DNA of 64,000 nt, taken from positions 31,952,435 to 32,016,434 of the forward strand of contig JACMZG010001913.1 in NCBI GenBank assembly GCA_018340805.1. The letters are read 5' to 3'. Both the position numbers and the translations under genes were made by a program. Position 1 is the first letter of the stretch; each line of letters begins with the position of its first letter. Positions 43,901 through 55,390 of this stretch are shown piece by piece. Source of the DNA: Microvelia longipes. Taxonomy: Eukaryota > Arthropoda > Insecta > Hemiptera > Veliidae. The notes under the pieces were generated by a model that had not been told where the DNA came from, ran no database searches, and saw only the letters and a program-made list of their open reading frames with translations.

Positions 43901-45480
43901 TTTATCTTGAACAGTTTTATACATTGTGTGTTTCTTGTGTTTTATGTCTATCTTTATTAATATTTATTAATATTACAGTGACGATTGTGACAGTGACTTA
44001 GAAACGTAACAGATCACTCTCTCCCGCATTTGTTACAATAAGATCCGAGATACCCCTTACCGGGTTTGGATTTACTTAACAATTCTTGATAGCCCCCCAC
44101 TTTGACTTACAAATTTCAAACAGCAGCTATTTTTTAAAAAAAATACTTTATTTTTAATAAAAACATACAATATGATTACAAATATTTAACCATAAAAATT
44201 ACAACCCTACAATGGACATCCAGAGCGTAGGGTTAGAGTCAATACACAGTTAGTATCACAAAAAGGCTATTGTTTTTAATTATTTGTATACATAGAGATA
44301 TTTCACTAGAGAGGGCATCTCATCAGAAGGGGGGGGGGAGTCTCTCATATTGAGAGACTTGAAACATCTTTTGGAGAATGAGTTTGGATCATTTGGGGGG
44401 ATGAAACTGATAGTTTATATTTTGTATTCTCAACGTTCTACTATGTAAGTTACAATAGTTTTATATCTTATGGTAATAGAAGGTGTTTAGGCTATGTTTC
44501 CATGTTGTAAAACTTAACCAATAGAGCCCTTTTAGTAATAATATCTCAATGTTGAAATATTGAAGAATGGACGGCAGCAGTGAAAAAAAAAAAACATATG
44601 ATAAAAATAAAAAATAAAGAATAATATTTTTTTAAATGATTTGTTTTTTAAATTGAAAGAAAAAAGGCATTAGTTCTTGTATAAAAAAGAATTTACTAAG
44701 ATGAAAAAATAAAATCTAGACAATTTTTCTTTTCATAGAAAAATTGACACTATATCGACACTATATTGAACATTACTTTGAGACACAATATCGTGATGTG
44801 CCTCAAATCTAACTTAGTTTTTCCTCATATAGGACTTGGTTTTTATGAATCCCTTCTGCCGTTTGACACAAGCACTTTGTTAGACCTCAGTCATTTTTAT
44901 TGTTTTTTTTTTATCATTAAGCCTTCCTTTATTATTTTATTTATTTTATTAATATTTTGGATGCAATTTACCTTTTCCAAAAATTAGAGTGAGATTTTAT
45001 GACATTAATAGTCGAAAGTGTTTAGCTAATTTTTCGATGTTACAAAACTCAACCGGTCGCTCTATTTTGATAAGATAGTGAGAAGCAAAATTAAAACGAA
45101 TTCGTAGAGCAAGTAATGCTGTCACACTTTCCAAGCAAGCTTTTTATAAACCAATTTTTCAACATTTTTAAATGAGCTTTATTCGATTACGGAGTTATAC
45201 AAGAAAGAAACTTTACAGGCATAACCTTCACAGTTCGTTCGCACTTAATTAGAAATAACAATTAATTTTATTTTTATGTTAAAGTATAGGAGCAATAAAT
45301 CGGTATTTTACTGGCTCAACAAATTTGAAAGATAGGATTCTGATTGATTGGCTATAAATAAAAACGTTTTATCAGCCAAAGTAGAAAAAAGCTATACGAC
45401 TATAATGAAGAGAGTTGCTCGTCATATTAATTTTAGGTCTTTATATCCAAGAAGATAAAGAGGAATCTCTTAACCCTTAT
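40901..45480. other. AT-rich non-coding interval with repeat scraps
   Basis: No supported gene. Recognisable pieces: GTGGCATACTGCCACGATAT-type repeats at 41792-41825 and 42343-42375 (a third, diverged, at 50281); a GGGGCTCT-family scrap at 42090-42133; a hairpin with GAGAGCCCTC/GAGGGCTCTG near 43006-43052; a DR1 distal scrap at 43547-43620 and DR1 terminal sequence at 44040-44080; reverse GGGGCTCT-family scraps at 44490-44562 and 45020-45060; a G11 run at 44328-44338; (AAT)n at 42868-42885. Confidence 0.55.
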
Positions 45481-45781
45481 AATCATAGAGATATTATTAC
45501 TAGAGGGGCTCTATAGGTTGAATTTAGAAACATCGAAAAAGTAACCTGACAACTTTTGCTTATAAATATAATCAAATAATCAATACCATATTATAATAAC
45601 TTATATAAAAGAACGTTAAAAATACAAATCAAAACACAAACAATGTGAGGGAAGCCAAAATCAATTGATTTATTATAACCTTAATTTACTCTTGAAGGAG
45701 GTTTCGTCGACGTTACACAGAGCCCCTGAGAGCCCCAAAAATATGTTTTAGGCATCTCAATGTATTGAGGTAGGCTATACC
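45481..45781 (+). mobile_element. GGGGCTCT-type inverted-repeat element, forward copy
   Basis: CATAGAGATATTATTACTAG, AGGGGCTCTATAGGTTGAAT, an AT-rich interior with TTTATTATAACCTTAATTTA, then GTTACACAGAGCCCC (the GAGAGCCCC part duplicated) and CAATGTATTGAGGTAGGCTA. The right end is interrupted by the hAT MITE at 45782. No ORF. Confidence 0.7.
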
Positions 45782-46352
45782 TAGAGTGCCTATATAACAG
45801 AGTGAAGCCATTGGATCAAAAATGGCGGCGGTCCGACATCTTTAACTGCTAGAGATAAGAAGAAAAAGAAGAATATAGAGCCGCTATATTTAAATATAAA
45901 AATCTTTTTTACTTTACTTAATAATTTTTGCATTGAAGTTATTATTCTTTGATCTTTTTATTACAGATTATTATTTTAATAATGCTTTTGAAGAAAATTA
46001 ATTATTTATTGTGTTTAATTAAGTTAAAGTATTTAATTAAGTAATTGTGTAAACAAATTTACGTTTAGCACAATTATTTAAGAAAAACAATGGCAATAAA
46101 ATACGAATACCACAATGCAACTAATATTTGCAATAAAAAATGTGTTTGTTCATAAAAAGCAGTTTAAAAAGAAAATTTCACAGCCGATAACAAATGCAAC
46201 GAACAGGAAACTGAAGCTTGTAGGGTAGAGTAACCTGATGCTTTGCTACATAACGGTAACCTAAATAGGGAAGGGATTGATCCAAGAATCGACCAATAGC
46301 TTTTGAGTAGCCCTATGGCTTCACTCTGTTATATAGGCACTCTAGCTATACC
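45774..46352. mobile_element. hAT-like MITE, 563 bp, 30-bp perfect TIRs
   Basis: Element 45782-46344. The TIR begins TAGAGTGCCTATATAACAGA (fits YARNG) and is perfect over 30 bp. Target duplication GCTATACC at 45774-45781 and 46345-46352. The interior includes AATGGCGGCGG and AT-rich sequence without an ORF. Perfect TIRs and duplication suggest a fairly young insertion. It lies in the end of a GGGGCTCT-type element. Confidence 0.9.
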
Positions 46353-46729
46353 TAGATCTACTTTACATAGCATGCTCAAGGGATTCTTACCGTCATGTAG
46401 GTCCGCATTTGTAAGTTACAAAGGAAGCTACTTTAACATTCTTGACAGACTTTCAACCTTTTTATAGTGAGATATCTTATTGGCTGTTAATTGAAGAGAT
46501 TTCCCTTCATACTGTATAAGAAACATCATAACAAGGAAACGCAGCGCCTTGTCTGCTTATTATTTCCCACTATTATTATCATAATTATTTAATCTCTTCG
46601 ATATAAAACTGGATTATAATTTAACAATAAATATTACATCTGATTGTTATCAGAGAAATTTTTCTTAATTAATGAAAGTTGCCATTTGGAATTGTGTTCT
46701 TCCATTGATTTTACTTTTCATCATTTATA
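46353..46729. other. AT-rich spacer
   Basis: About 375 bases with no gene or repeat copy recognised. Confidence 0.5.
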
Positions 46730-46874
46730 TAGTACATATATATTAAAGTATTGTGTTTGCGAAAATTAAAGCCGATATTTCGCCGGAATTATTCATTTTA
46801 GGTGCTTTTAAGAGCTCTTAAGTGGTTCAAACCTTGTCGTATGTATGTATTTGAGTCTATAATCATCGTATCGA

Positions 46875-46878
<4 letters not shown>
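46730..46878 (+). repeat. DR1 leader fragment
   Basis: TTTCATCATTTATATAGTAC..AAAGTATTGTGTTTGCGAAA..GGAATTATTCATTTTAGGTG matches the DR1 leader and runs into a (TA)n tract. A further scrap may lie at 47200-47275. Confidence 0.6.
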
Positions 46879-46918
<40 letters not shown>

Positions 46919-46966
46919 TATATATATATATATATATTTATTTATTTATTTATTTATTTATTTATT
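46879..46966. repeat. (TA)n-(TTTA)n microsatellite
   Basis: About 58 bp of TA followed by seven TTTA units. Confidence 0.95.
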
Positions 46967-47035
46967 AGCACATCAACGGGCTTAAGCCCTTTTTACATCA
47001 CTGCATTTCAAAGAAAAATTGCACAAAAAACTAAT

Positions 47036-47071
47036 CATGAGGATTGATTTTGTACCAAATCAATCCTCATG
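47036..47071. terminator. perfect 15-bp hairpin of unknown role
   Basis: CATGAGGATTGATTT, loop TGTACC, then the exact complement. In a bacterium this would look like a terminator; in this eukaryotic context it may be the end of a repeat or an RNA hairpin. No gene precedes it, so a terminator role is not claimed. Confidence 0.3.
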
Positions 47072-47393
47072 CTTAGTTATACCATCCGAAAAAAAAATAT
47101 GTAACATTAACTGTCAATAATGAGTTAATAAATATTATAAAATACTATTTAACACAAAAAATTCATCGGATCAGTTTTATATGTGATGCGTTTAAAGTGT
47201 AAGAAATATGCTAAGTTTTATTTTATTATTTGCATTAGATATTACTTTTTTCAAATACAGTTGAAGTTTGGTTTGAGTGAATCCTTTTAAATTAACCTGA
47301 CAACGCACAGGCTCTAGACTACCGGCTTCTAAGGACTACCACGTCTAAGGACGTGGTACGCAGAATTTTTATCTTTTTCATAAAATGCCTAGA

Positions 47394-47475
47394 GGCCCGT
47401 GCTGGGATTGAATCCATGACTAACGTCCATTCATTCTGTGTGTTGGCCGGGTACCTTAACCACTACACCACGGGT
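47394..47475 (-). mobile_element. tRNA-derived SINE head
   Basis: On the minus strand ACCCGTGGTGTAGTGGTTAA is a clear box A region and GGATTCAATCC a box B; CCCGTG and CACGGG give a 6-bp acceptor-like stem over 82 bases. T-stem pairing is poor, so this is a SINE head or tRNA pseudogene. A short hairpin (TACCACGTCTAAGGACGTGG) lies beside it at 47337-47358. No second copy was found in the window. Confidence 0.6.
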
Positions 47476-48212
47476 GACTCCAGTAGGTAAATGGATGACG
47501 GGTGATTGATCGCCCCGATCTGATATTTCCAGTCTCAAGTTGAGTACTGAAGACAGTCCGAAAATATACTAAATTATAAACTTTGTGATTTTTTATTTTC
47601 TGAGCATGAGCGAAGCGAATCGGATAGTTTGAAGAAAAAACCAGCTCTAATTTTTTTAGATCCCTTAGATAAATGACCTAATAATAATAATAATAATAAA
47701 TGACCTTAAATACGAAATTAGTAGCTAACTTCCAAATACAGCAGCATATTAGCGACATATTTGATAAAAATTTGGTATCATATTGTTTCACAGAATTTTC
47801 CATCAACACTGTTTTCTGAATACCACTTTTTTAATACACTACAGATAAAAAATACGTTAAGAGACTGTTTCATGAAATAATATATTCGAGCCAGACAAAG
47901 AATCAGTGAAAGCTGCGTGAGAAATATAAAAAAAAATACACCAAATATTAGCTGGTTAACAAATACACCCCCTTGCTGGTTAAAAAAACTTATTATTTAA
48001 TTATTACAGCAATACTGTTTTTATTTGTACTAATGGTTCTAAGGAAACTAACCCTGTCTTTTTTAGGTGAAAAAATTGTTTTAACAGCATTGTTTACAAA
48101 ATAGATGTTCTCTTAGTGCTTTATCATTTTTTGTTGGCTAACCAGTTAAATTATTACATTAAAAATATCATTGCAGTTGTTTAATATTTTAAAAAATTAT
48201 TACATTATTTAT
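47476..48212. other. AT-rich non-coding interval
   Basis: No gene. GAGCATGAGCGAAGCGAATC at 47601-47620 is a scrap of the DR1 distal part. Confidence 0.55.
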
Positions 48213-48217
48213 TTATA

Positions 48218-48273
<56 letters not shown>

Positions 48274-48286
48274 TGTATATATATAC

Positions 48287-48360
<74 letters not shown>

Positions 48361-48366
48361 TATATG

Positions 48367-48438
<72 letters not shown>

Positions 48439-48454
48439 GTGTGTGTGTGTGTGT
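48213..48454. repeat. long (TA)n-(GT)n microsatellite
   Basis: About 225 bp TA with two symmetric ATATGTATATATATACATAT islands (48270-48292 and 48361-48382), then GT. It is the longest TA tract here. Frames through it are only Tyr/Ile. Confidence 0.97.
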
Positions 48455-49125
48455 AAATCATTCTATCTTTGTATTAATTTTATACATCCATTATTAATAC
48501 GTATAATCTTATTATAAGTTGCTATAATTAATAATTACCTTAATATAATCTTTATTGAAGTGCAATAAAGATTAGTTTATTGCATTGCATTAAAACTAGT
48601 ATGTGTGTTATAGCCTTAGGTTGATTACAGCTTAGATAAGTATTATAATAGGTATACATTCAATTAAATAATACAGGTTCTACTTTTATATTATGTTCAC
48701 GAATGTATTAAAGACTTGTGATCATATATGGTTGTCTAGGATTTTATTAATAGAGTCCTTTATAACAATATTAGCTATATATTTTATCAATATATCACAT
48801 GAATTGTTCGTTATAATTTTATGCGGTAAAACGTCATAATTTTGTCAGATCTAAACAACATTGTCATATTATTTGAAGTGTCTGACCAATAAGGATATAT
48901 ATGTTCCCCAATAACGTACAAAGTAAAAATTTAATAGCCATGTAATTTCTACAGCTAATCCGTTATGTGTTTCGATAACTGAAAAAATGTAGAACATCAA
49001 AAAGCAGTTAAAAAATAAAAGTTAGTGCCGTTTATATTTTGAAGTGTCAATATTTTCAAAATGGTGACCTATGTCAAATTGAAATTTTGTCGATCGATTG
49101 ATCTATAGATGCAAGATGTTAGACA
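48455..49125. other. AT-rich non-coding interval
   Basis: About 670 bases with no gene; nothing recognised apart from a weak GGGGCTCT-family scrap near 48742-48780. Confidence 0.5.
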
Positions 49126-49357
49126 TTTATAAGGCGATTCAATTCGATGTAAACAAACCAAACGCATTAGGAGGCTATAACCTGACGTTTTTATGAATGA
49201 CGTGTGACGTCATTGCAGGAATCGGTATAGGCGGTCAACATCGCAAATTTACTATTTATTCCTGCAATGACGTCAATTCCGGACTATAACCTAACATGTC
49301 AAAAAATATTGGTTTCATTCATAAAAAACCTCCAATTGAATCACCTTATAAATTCTA
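49126..49357. mobile_element. ~230-bp MITE with nested palindromes
   Basis: TTTATAAGGCGATTCAATT at the left is mirrored by AATTGAATCACCTTATAAA at the right (one mismatch). Inside, TGACGTCATTGCAGGAA (49209-49225) is mirrored by TTCCTGCAATGACGTCA (49259-49275) and GGCTATAACCTGAC by a similar inverted block. No ORF. Confidence 0.8.
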
Positions 49358-49369
49358 TCACCTTGCTAT

Positions 49370-49720
49370 AGATGTACATTTTTGTATAATTTCAACTCGA
49401 TGAATCAATTTTTTTTAAAGTTTTTGAAATTCTGTAAGACTCTGCAAAATAGGTAATTGTAGTTTGAAAGATATCATCTTATGGGCAGCACAACTAGATC
49501 TTAAGTCTGATCTTGTGCCAAGTTTCAACTTTCTAGGATTAACGAATGCATGATCCAGACAGACACACAATGCACACACACTCACAAACACATCATGATG
49601 AAAACCACTCATAACGTCATGAAAATGCCTGAAACTGTTAATTATGATGAAACTTAGGAATTCCCATTTTTAAACCGAACAAAATACTTTTCCTTATACC
49701 TAAGACAGTAGATGAGGAAA
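49370..49720 (-). repeat. DR1-related fragment, minus strand, divergent
   Basis: In reverse it starts TTTCCTCATCTACTGTCTTA and has GAGTGGTTTTCATCATGATG, a GTGTGTGCATTGTGTGTCTG block and AAACTTGGCACAAGATCAGA. It looks like a separate subfamily without the 5S-like part. Confidence 0.55.
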
Positions 49721-50533
49721 AGTAAAAACATGCAAAATCATAATAATTTATAGTAAAAATTAATATGATACATCGCATTAATCAATACTTAAAACTTTTA
49801 GCGTACTTTTCTACGAGGTGCCAAGATATACAGGTCACGGTATAATTTTGATTAATTTATTTAATCTCTTGTTTAAACAGATTAATAAAACACTAAAAGT
49901 GTAGAAGTAGGTCTGTTAATAGAACTGTTATAAAATGGAAGTTGTTTAACCTGAACAAAGACCTAATCACTGGGTCGTCTAGTCCTAGTGTCTTACAGCG
50001 AGACAACATCCTCCAACACCTTCATGCATTAGTAGTCACTTAAATGTCTTGTTGGTTTTAACGCCTTAATTGACACTTTAATGGGGAAACTCTATTTACT
50101 ATTAATCTCTTAAATTCCCTTTATTGTTTGGTTCTTCGATGGAGGAAAGTAAAAATTAATAAAATTAGACAAAACCATGAGCAATCGGCCTCTTGGACGC
50201 TACTCTGCGTAGTTGCTATGGTCCGCTTCAAGATCATTGTTTTGGTTCTATATTAGATTTTCGTAATACTAATCTTTGTAAGTGGCAAAAAGCCACAAAA
50301 TTAGCGAATTTCCAAATTAATTGATCAAAACTCATAATTTAAAGTAGTATAAGTATTATATATTCAGTTTCAGTTCGATTATTGTTTCAGATTCAGTACA
50401 TTTCGTCATTATTGTAACTTTATGATGTAATAAATAAACAAAACCGTTTCTTACTTCTATATAATTTATTTTTGTATCAAGTTTCATTCCTATCCGAGAT
50501 AGCGTTCGAAAGTTATCCCTTGCAAAAAAGCGT
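49721..50533. other. AT-rich non-coding interval
   Basis: No gene; one diverged GTGGCAAAAAGCCAC repeat at 50281. Confidence 0.5.
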
Positions 50534-50554
50534 CTATATATATATATATATATT

Positions 50555-50597
<43 letters not shown>
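50534..50597. repeat. (TA)n microsatellite
   Basis: About 63 bp with two phase slips. Confidence 0.95.
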
Positions 50598-50599
<2 letters not shown>

Positions 50600-50944
50600 T
50601 AATATCCCCTCAATCTCGCAAGCTCATTTTTCCTTTGAAAGTTTAGTTAACATGGGTTATTCGCTAAAACAGTTAATGGTTAACGCAGATGAAATATAGT
50701 TCAGATTTTTAGGGTCAGTTTTTGGGGAAACCCTCGAAAAAGGATTTTCAATGGTATTTTTGTCAATTTACTACAGTTTTAGGAGAGGAGAAGGTTGCGA
50801 GTGACAAGGGAATCAAAGTATTTTTTCACACTCGTCTCTGCAGTCAAATAAGAAAGCCGAATTCCAACACGTCCCACTGCCGTATTTTTCCTGGTTCATT
50901 ATTCTTTGCTAACAATTTTCTTCTATTTTACAATTTTTAGGACT

Positions 50945-51320
50945 TTTTTTACTTTTCCTTATTTATACTGTAGGTATATAGGAAATGTATTGTATTCGCA
51001 CTTAAAGAACACACACTAATAACCAAGAATTCAAATAAATTAACTAGGTTTTTAAAGACCTTCTGAGTGGTTTTTACCATATATGAGTGTCTGTATGTAC
51101 CAGTCAGATTTTTATGACGTTCAGAGTATTTATGCTAGAGAGTTGAACATGGCACAAAGTGTCATTAACCGTCCATAGATGGCACTTCAACTTCTAAAAT
51201 TCATAAGAAACATAAAATCATAGTCGGATCCATTTCGAGTTTAGCCCGCATGTTGTCTTTAGTTAAAACAGCAAATGTATCGAGTTTCATCTAATTATCA
51301 GCATTAGTTATCAATCAGAA
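50945..51320 (+). repeat. DR1 leader fragment
   Basis: TTTCCTTATTTATACTGTAG..ACCTTCTGAGTGGTTTTTAC..TTTATGCTAGAGAGTTGAAC and TTTCATCTAATTATCAGCAT follow the DR1 order. No 5S-like part. Confidence 0.65.
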
Positions 51321-51423
51321 AATCATCTAAAATTGAGTTCAGAGCTTCTATCAGATCTTTTAGCGAATTTTCTTGCTAATATGATGGCTCGTGAGGTGGA
51401 GGCCGTGCCCGGTAGTGTGTCCA

Positions 51424-51464
51424 ATATATATATTATATATATATATAATATAATATTATATATA

Positions 51465-51518
<54 letters not shown>

Positions 51519-51543
51519 GTGTGTTTGTGTGTGTGTGTGTGTA
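51424..51543. repeat. (TA)n-(GT)n microsatellite
   Basis: About 90 bp TA with several phase slips, then GT/GTTT repeats. Confidence 0.95.
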
Positions 51544-52499
51544 TTTCTAGAGTGTCATCGTTTAATTTTTAGTCATCTGTCGCGTTCCTAGTCGAACAGT
51601 CGCACTACAAATTTGGCACTAACGTTTGTCATTTATATATGGGAGAAGTGAATTAAATAAAAGAAGTTTTTCTTTAGAAATTAAAAATTAACTTTTAGCG
51701 TACGAAGCAATAAAAATTCATTTTCTTTCTATTTACTATTTATTAGTTTTAATTATTTTCTGTTTCCAACTGAAAAATATTCCGTTTGCATTTTTCCTGT
51801 TCAGTGACATGCACGACTTAACTTCCATTTTCTCTTTAATGTATTTCATTGATTAAATCAATTATTCACATCTATTTGTTGATTTGTTTATTCAGATTAA
51901 TTATTGTAAGATTGTAATTATTTGTACCGTTGTAAGATTGTTTCAAAGAGAAAGCATTGACTCATGCATGACAGCACCATGCCTTGTAATCTATTTGAAT
52001 TTGGTGCCATGGTCAGTTTAGAATCCTATCTGAACCAAATTCATTTTGCATTTCCAAACCAAATTTGTCTAAAAAAACGAGGTCGTTGGGCATTACAGGG
52101 TCGTTTTTTATGGTCGAGCGTATGCTCCAAAATATTAATATATTCTGTATTTTACAGAATATATACAAAATATATTACTGTATACTCCAGAATATGTAAC
52201 AAATGGGAGCATACGCTGGACTATAATGTAATATGGTGTATGTAATATACGCTCAACATCTTTCCAAAAGTAGTGCGAGAAACACCTCACCATAGCAGTC
52301 TTTCGATCACCAATTTTCCATTTCATTTCCCTTCCTTTATTATAAAAAATACAACATTTAACAATATTACAATAATAACACGTATTTACAATATACGAGA
52401 ATCTAGAAACATTTTTTTTTATAATCATGAACATCTTAACTGAACCTTCTTTCTCGTTTCTTCAGTGTCGTTCTCACGGAAATAAAGAGTTGAGTAAAG
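51544..52499. other. AT-rich non-coding interval
   Basis: No gene is supported; frames at 51964-52245 and 52135-52434 overlap on opposite strands without domains. A hairpin has arms GCGTATGCTCC (52118-52128) and GGAGCATACGC (52207-52217), with ATATTCTGTATTTTACAGAATAT inside. Confidence 0.55.
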
Positions 52500-53268
52500 A
52501 GTACTACTACTACAAACCGCTGTAGTCCAAGCTTTAGAGTATTTAAAGAATCTATACATAATGATTTTGTTATTTTTACAGATAATCAAAGTCTAGTTTC
52601 CGCTGTTCAAAATAAATCTTTCTCATCTCTTAACAACTATTTACTATGTCAAATAATTAATTTATTCTACATTAACTTATTAAAGAATAAAAATATTGTC
52701 TTGGTTTGGCTTAAAGGCCACGCGGGTATCACGCCTAATGAAATTGTAGACAACAAAGCAAAGGAAAGCTGTGACGACGATGAGTCTGCAATTATCTATA
52801 AAGCAGTATAAAATTCCATTTAAAGATATTTATAGGCAAATTAAATTATCGGCTCTATCTAAATGGCAAATATGGCAAAATAACCAGCAAGCCGGCAGTT
52901 TCTACAAGGAACATCAGCCTATAGTCGGTCTTGTTCCGTGGTTTAAAGGCCATATTATCAACAGCAGATATTTTACAACATTTATAACCCGACTTCGAAC
53001 AAACCATGGTGTCTGTAAATACTACTTAAATAAAATTAAACTAGAGGAAAATTCGAACTGTAATATTTGTACTGTTGTCGAGGATCTTGAACACATTATT
53101 ATGCACTGCCCTCGCTATTCAGTGGGGCGCACTGCACTATTTAACGAGTTGCATGCTACCAAATGTGTAGCTGAGCCGTTTAACTATAAGTCACTAATTG
53201 CTACAAAATCTATAAACGTTTATAAAAAACTATACCTTTTTGCTTTTAAGCAAAAAATAAAAATGTAG
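52500..53268 (+). pseudogene. LINE 3' remnant: RNase H and C-terminal zinc region
   Basis: A 5'-truncated non-LTR retrotransposon (Jockey/R1-like architecture). Around 52560-52806 one frame gives RNase H motifs FVIFTDNQSLVSAV and VLVWLKGHAGITPNE; a second frame, 52771-53268, gives the post-RNase H domain with KWQIWQ and the zinc motif CNICTVVEDLEHIIMHC, ending at a stop at 53266. The frame changes near 52540 and 52800, so it is inactive. An A-rich tail (AAAAAATAAAAATAAAA) follows. Confidence 0.82.
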
Positions 53269-54591
53269 CTAAATTATAATATAAAAAAATAAAAATAAAA
53301 CAATAAATAAATAACTTAACAATATCCATACTATCATTTAATAATTAAAATCCAATAAAATAATTGAAAATAAAATATTTATCAAGTGTTCAAACATAAC
53401 ACCAAGAAGAAATAACAAAATTTTTGATTTGAGTAAAAATCTTAAAGTAATTTTTACTTTAAGAGAGTAAGATAGAGTGTAAAGAAAATCAAAAGTTGAT
53501 ATAAAATAATATGAAACAGTTTCCTTAACTAAAAGATAAGTAAATTAGCTTGAAAAAAAAATTAAATTAAAATTTAAGTGTATAATAAATAAAACCATTC
53601 AAAGAATTACAGGGTCGTGCGGTTGGTATTGCATAGCGCTTAACTCTTATCTGTTTTAGTTTATTAAGTTATGAACTTTAAAAAATTAAAATAATACTAA
53701 GTTTGATGTATGTTGGCGTTAAGCATGTTTGACATTAGGAGGGAAAAACACAAGCTTTATTGGCTTCTCTAATACTATTAAACTTAGTGGCGGACAACGT
53801 TGTCCTTCCCTCATACCTATAATGTTAGTAGATGAAAAAATCTTAACTACTTTCCAGTCAGTTTGAAAGTGAAAACAAAGATAATTTTCTAGTCATGAAC
53901 TGAATTATTTGTAGCTTCCTCAAAGGTAGCTTATTATTATCTTCACGAATATTATTATTTCACGCTGTAATATATCTCTTATTCCTTTCATTCTGCTTTC
54001 CCGACCATAGGTTTAAACCAGAGAATTAGGTGGCATTAGTGACCCCCCCCCAAAAAAAAAAATCATAGCACTAATTTTAATTAGGTAAAAGTGGATGAAT
54101 TTAAAACTTCTTTCCCTGAAATAGTTTGATTTGATAAAATTATTTTTAGTGCTACATGAAATTGTGACTAGCAAGACCTCAACCACATCTGTGTGAGGCT
54201 ATGGTTCAGAATTTAAATTTCGGTCCGAAACAGGACAAAAAACGTCATAAAATTATTTATATTTTCAAGAAAAATTTCTTCAGAAAATGATGAAGTTTTT
54301 GTTGTTTTCCGTCAGAAATAATGGGGGGTAAGATTCCGCTAAGCCAGTTGATTAAAAATCCGAGTGCAAATCTTTTACAGTGCTAGGTCCGAAGGTTCAG
54401 TATCTCTCCGACTCTTCACCAGTCCGCAGAACGTTTGTCATACATGAGCTGGAGACAACGGAAACGTGGGTCTAGACTTATGTCGGACGACATCGAACCA
54501 AATGAAACCACTTAAAACTTATGCTAGACTTGCATTGAATTCAAGACCTCCTGAGAGAATTGTAGAAGGGGTAACCTTATATAAAGTCCTA
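53269..54591. other. AT-rich non-coding interval
   Basis: No gene. A C9A10 run is at about 54043-54061. GC-richer DNA at 54300-54590 may be the body of the minus-strand SINE whose tRNA-like head lies at 54592-54672. Confidence 0.5.
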
Positions 54592-54672
54592 CCCCGGCTG
54601 GATTTGAACCTTGATGTATTAATTTTAACGTTGATTTCTCAAAATGTCCATTACGCCCATCTCTAGTCTAGA
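54592..54672 (-). mobile_element. tRNA-like SINE head
   Basis: On the minus strand GATGGGCGTAATGGA resembles box A (54646-54661) and AAGGTTCAAATCCAGCC is a good box B / T-arm (54596-54612). Acceptor pairing is absent, so it is a pseudogene or SINE head. Confidence 0.5.
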
Positions 54673-54739
54673 TTTCCTTATTATATGCATAGGGTAAAAA
54701 TCTCCAGACGGTGTATAATGTAAAGTTTATTAACTAGTT

Positions 54740-55390
54740 TATAGGGAGTAAAGGAGCACTTTCACTCCCAAGGGAGGAAAAGTTACTTTTCACTCCCTTA
54801 GGGGTTAAATGAAAATTTTTACTCCCTTGGGAGTAATGAAAAGTGTTTCCTATTATTTGGTTATTAGAGCCAATTATATCAATTTTTAGGGGAGCGGTAT
54901 TCTCTAAATTTATACAGGTGACCGATACATGTTTTTTAATTTTCCCGGGGGAGACACCCCCAAAATTTATAATGGGGAGCCGACCAAAAAATTTTTTTAT
55001 TGGTTCGAAATCCGTTTTAGGTCAAAAGAAGTTCTTTGGAGCAATAAAAAAAAATGTTGATATTTTGGTGGCCGCCCTCCTAAATTTATAAGGGAGTCCA
55101 ACCAAAAAAAAAATAGAATAAAATAGAACAAAACGTGTAAAAATAAATTCAACATCTGGAGATAAAATCTTGTATGCACCTTGGGAGTAAAATGCTATTT
55201 CCCCCCTCGCAATTACTTAGGGAGTTAATAGTCATAACTTCTCGGCATTGCCTCGGGAGTTAAACACATAAATCTCTCGTCTTCACCACGGGAGTTAAAT
55301 ACATTGGTTCCCTCGGCTTAAGCCTTAAGCCAACTAACTACTCAGGGAAATAATGGCATTCATTACTCCCTTGGTGCATAAATAACTATT
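54740..55390. repeat. block of CTCCC/GGGAG palindromic motifs
   Basis: At least ten ACTCCC or GGGAGT motifs, several paired head to head (ACTCCCTTGGGAGT at 54819-54832; ACTCCCAAGGGAG near 54764), separated by 20-150 bases, often next to TTAA or TAAAT. No exact unit length, no ORF with a domain. Origin unknown. Confidence 0.6.

Noticed and set aside
48171..48497. Tyr/Ile-repeat frames on both strands
   Set aside because: Translations of a (TA)n microsatellite; the same applies at 12314, 12936, 36431, 40148, 46802 and 51333.
49415..49612. 65-codon minus-strand frame with SVCALCVCL
   Set aside because: Derived from a GTGTGTG-rich part of a DR1 fragment; similar short frames occur in other DR1 copies (6114-6311) without conservation of the peptide.
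54740..55390. CRISPR-like array of short palindromes
   Set aside because: Spacing and repeat length are irregular, there are no cas genes, and the context is eukaryotic.
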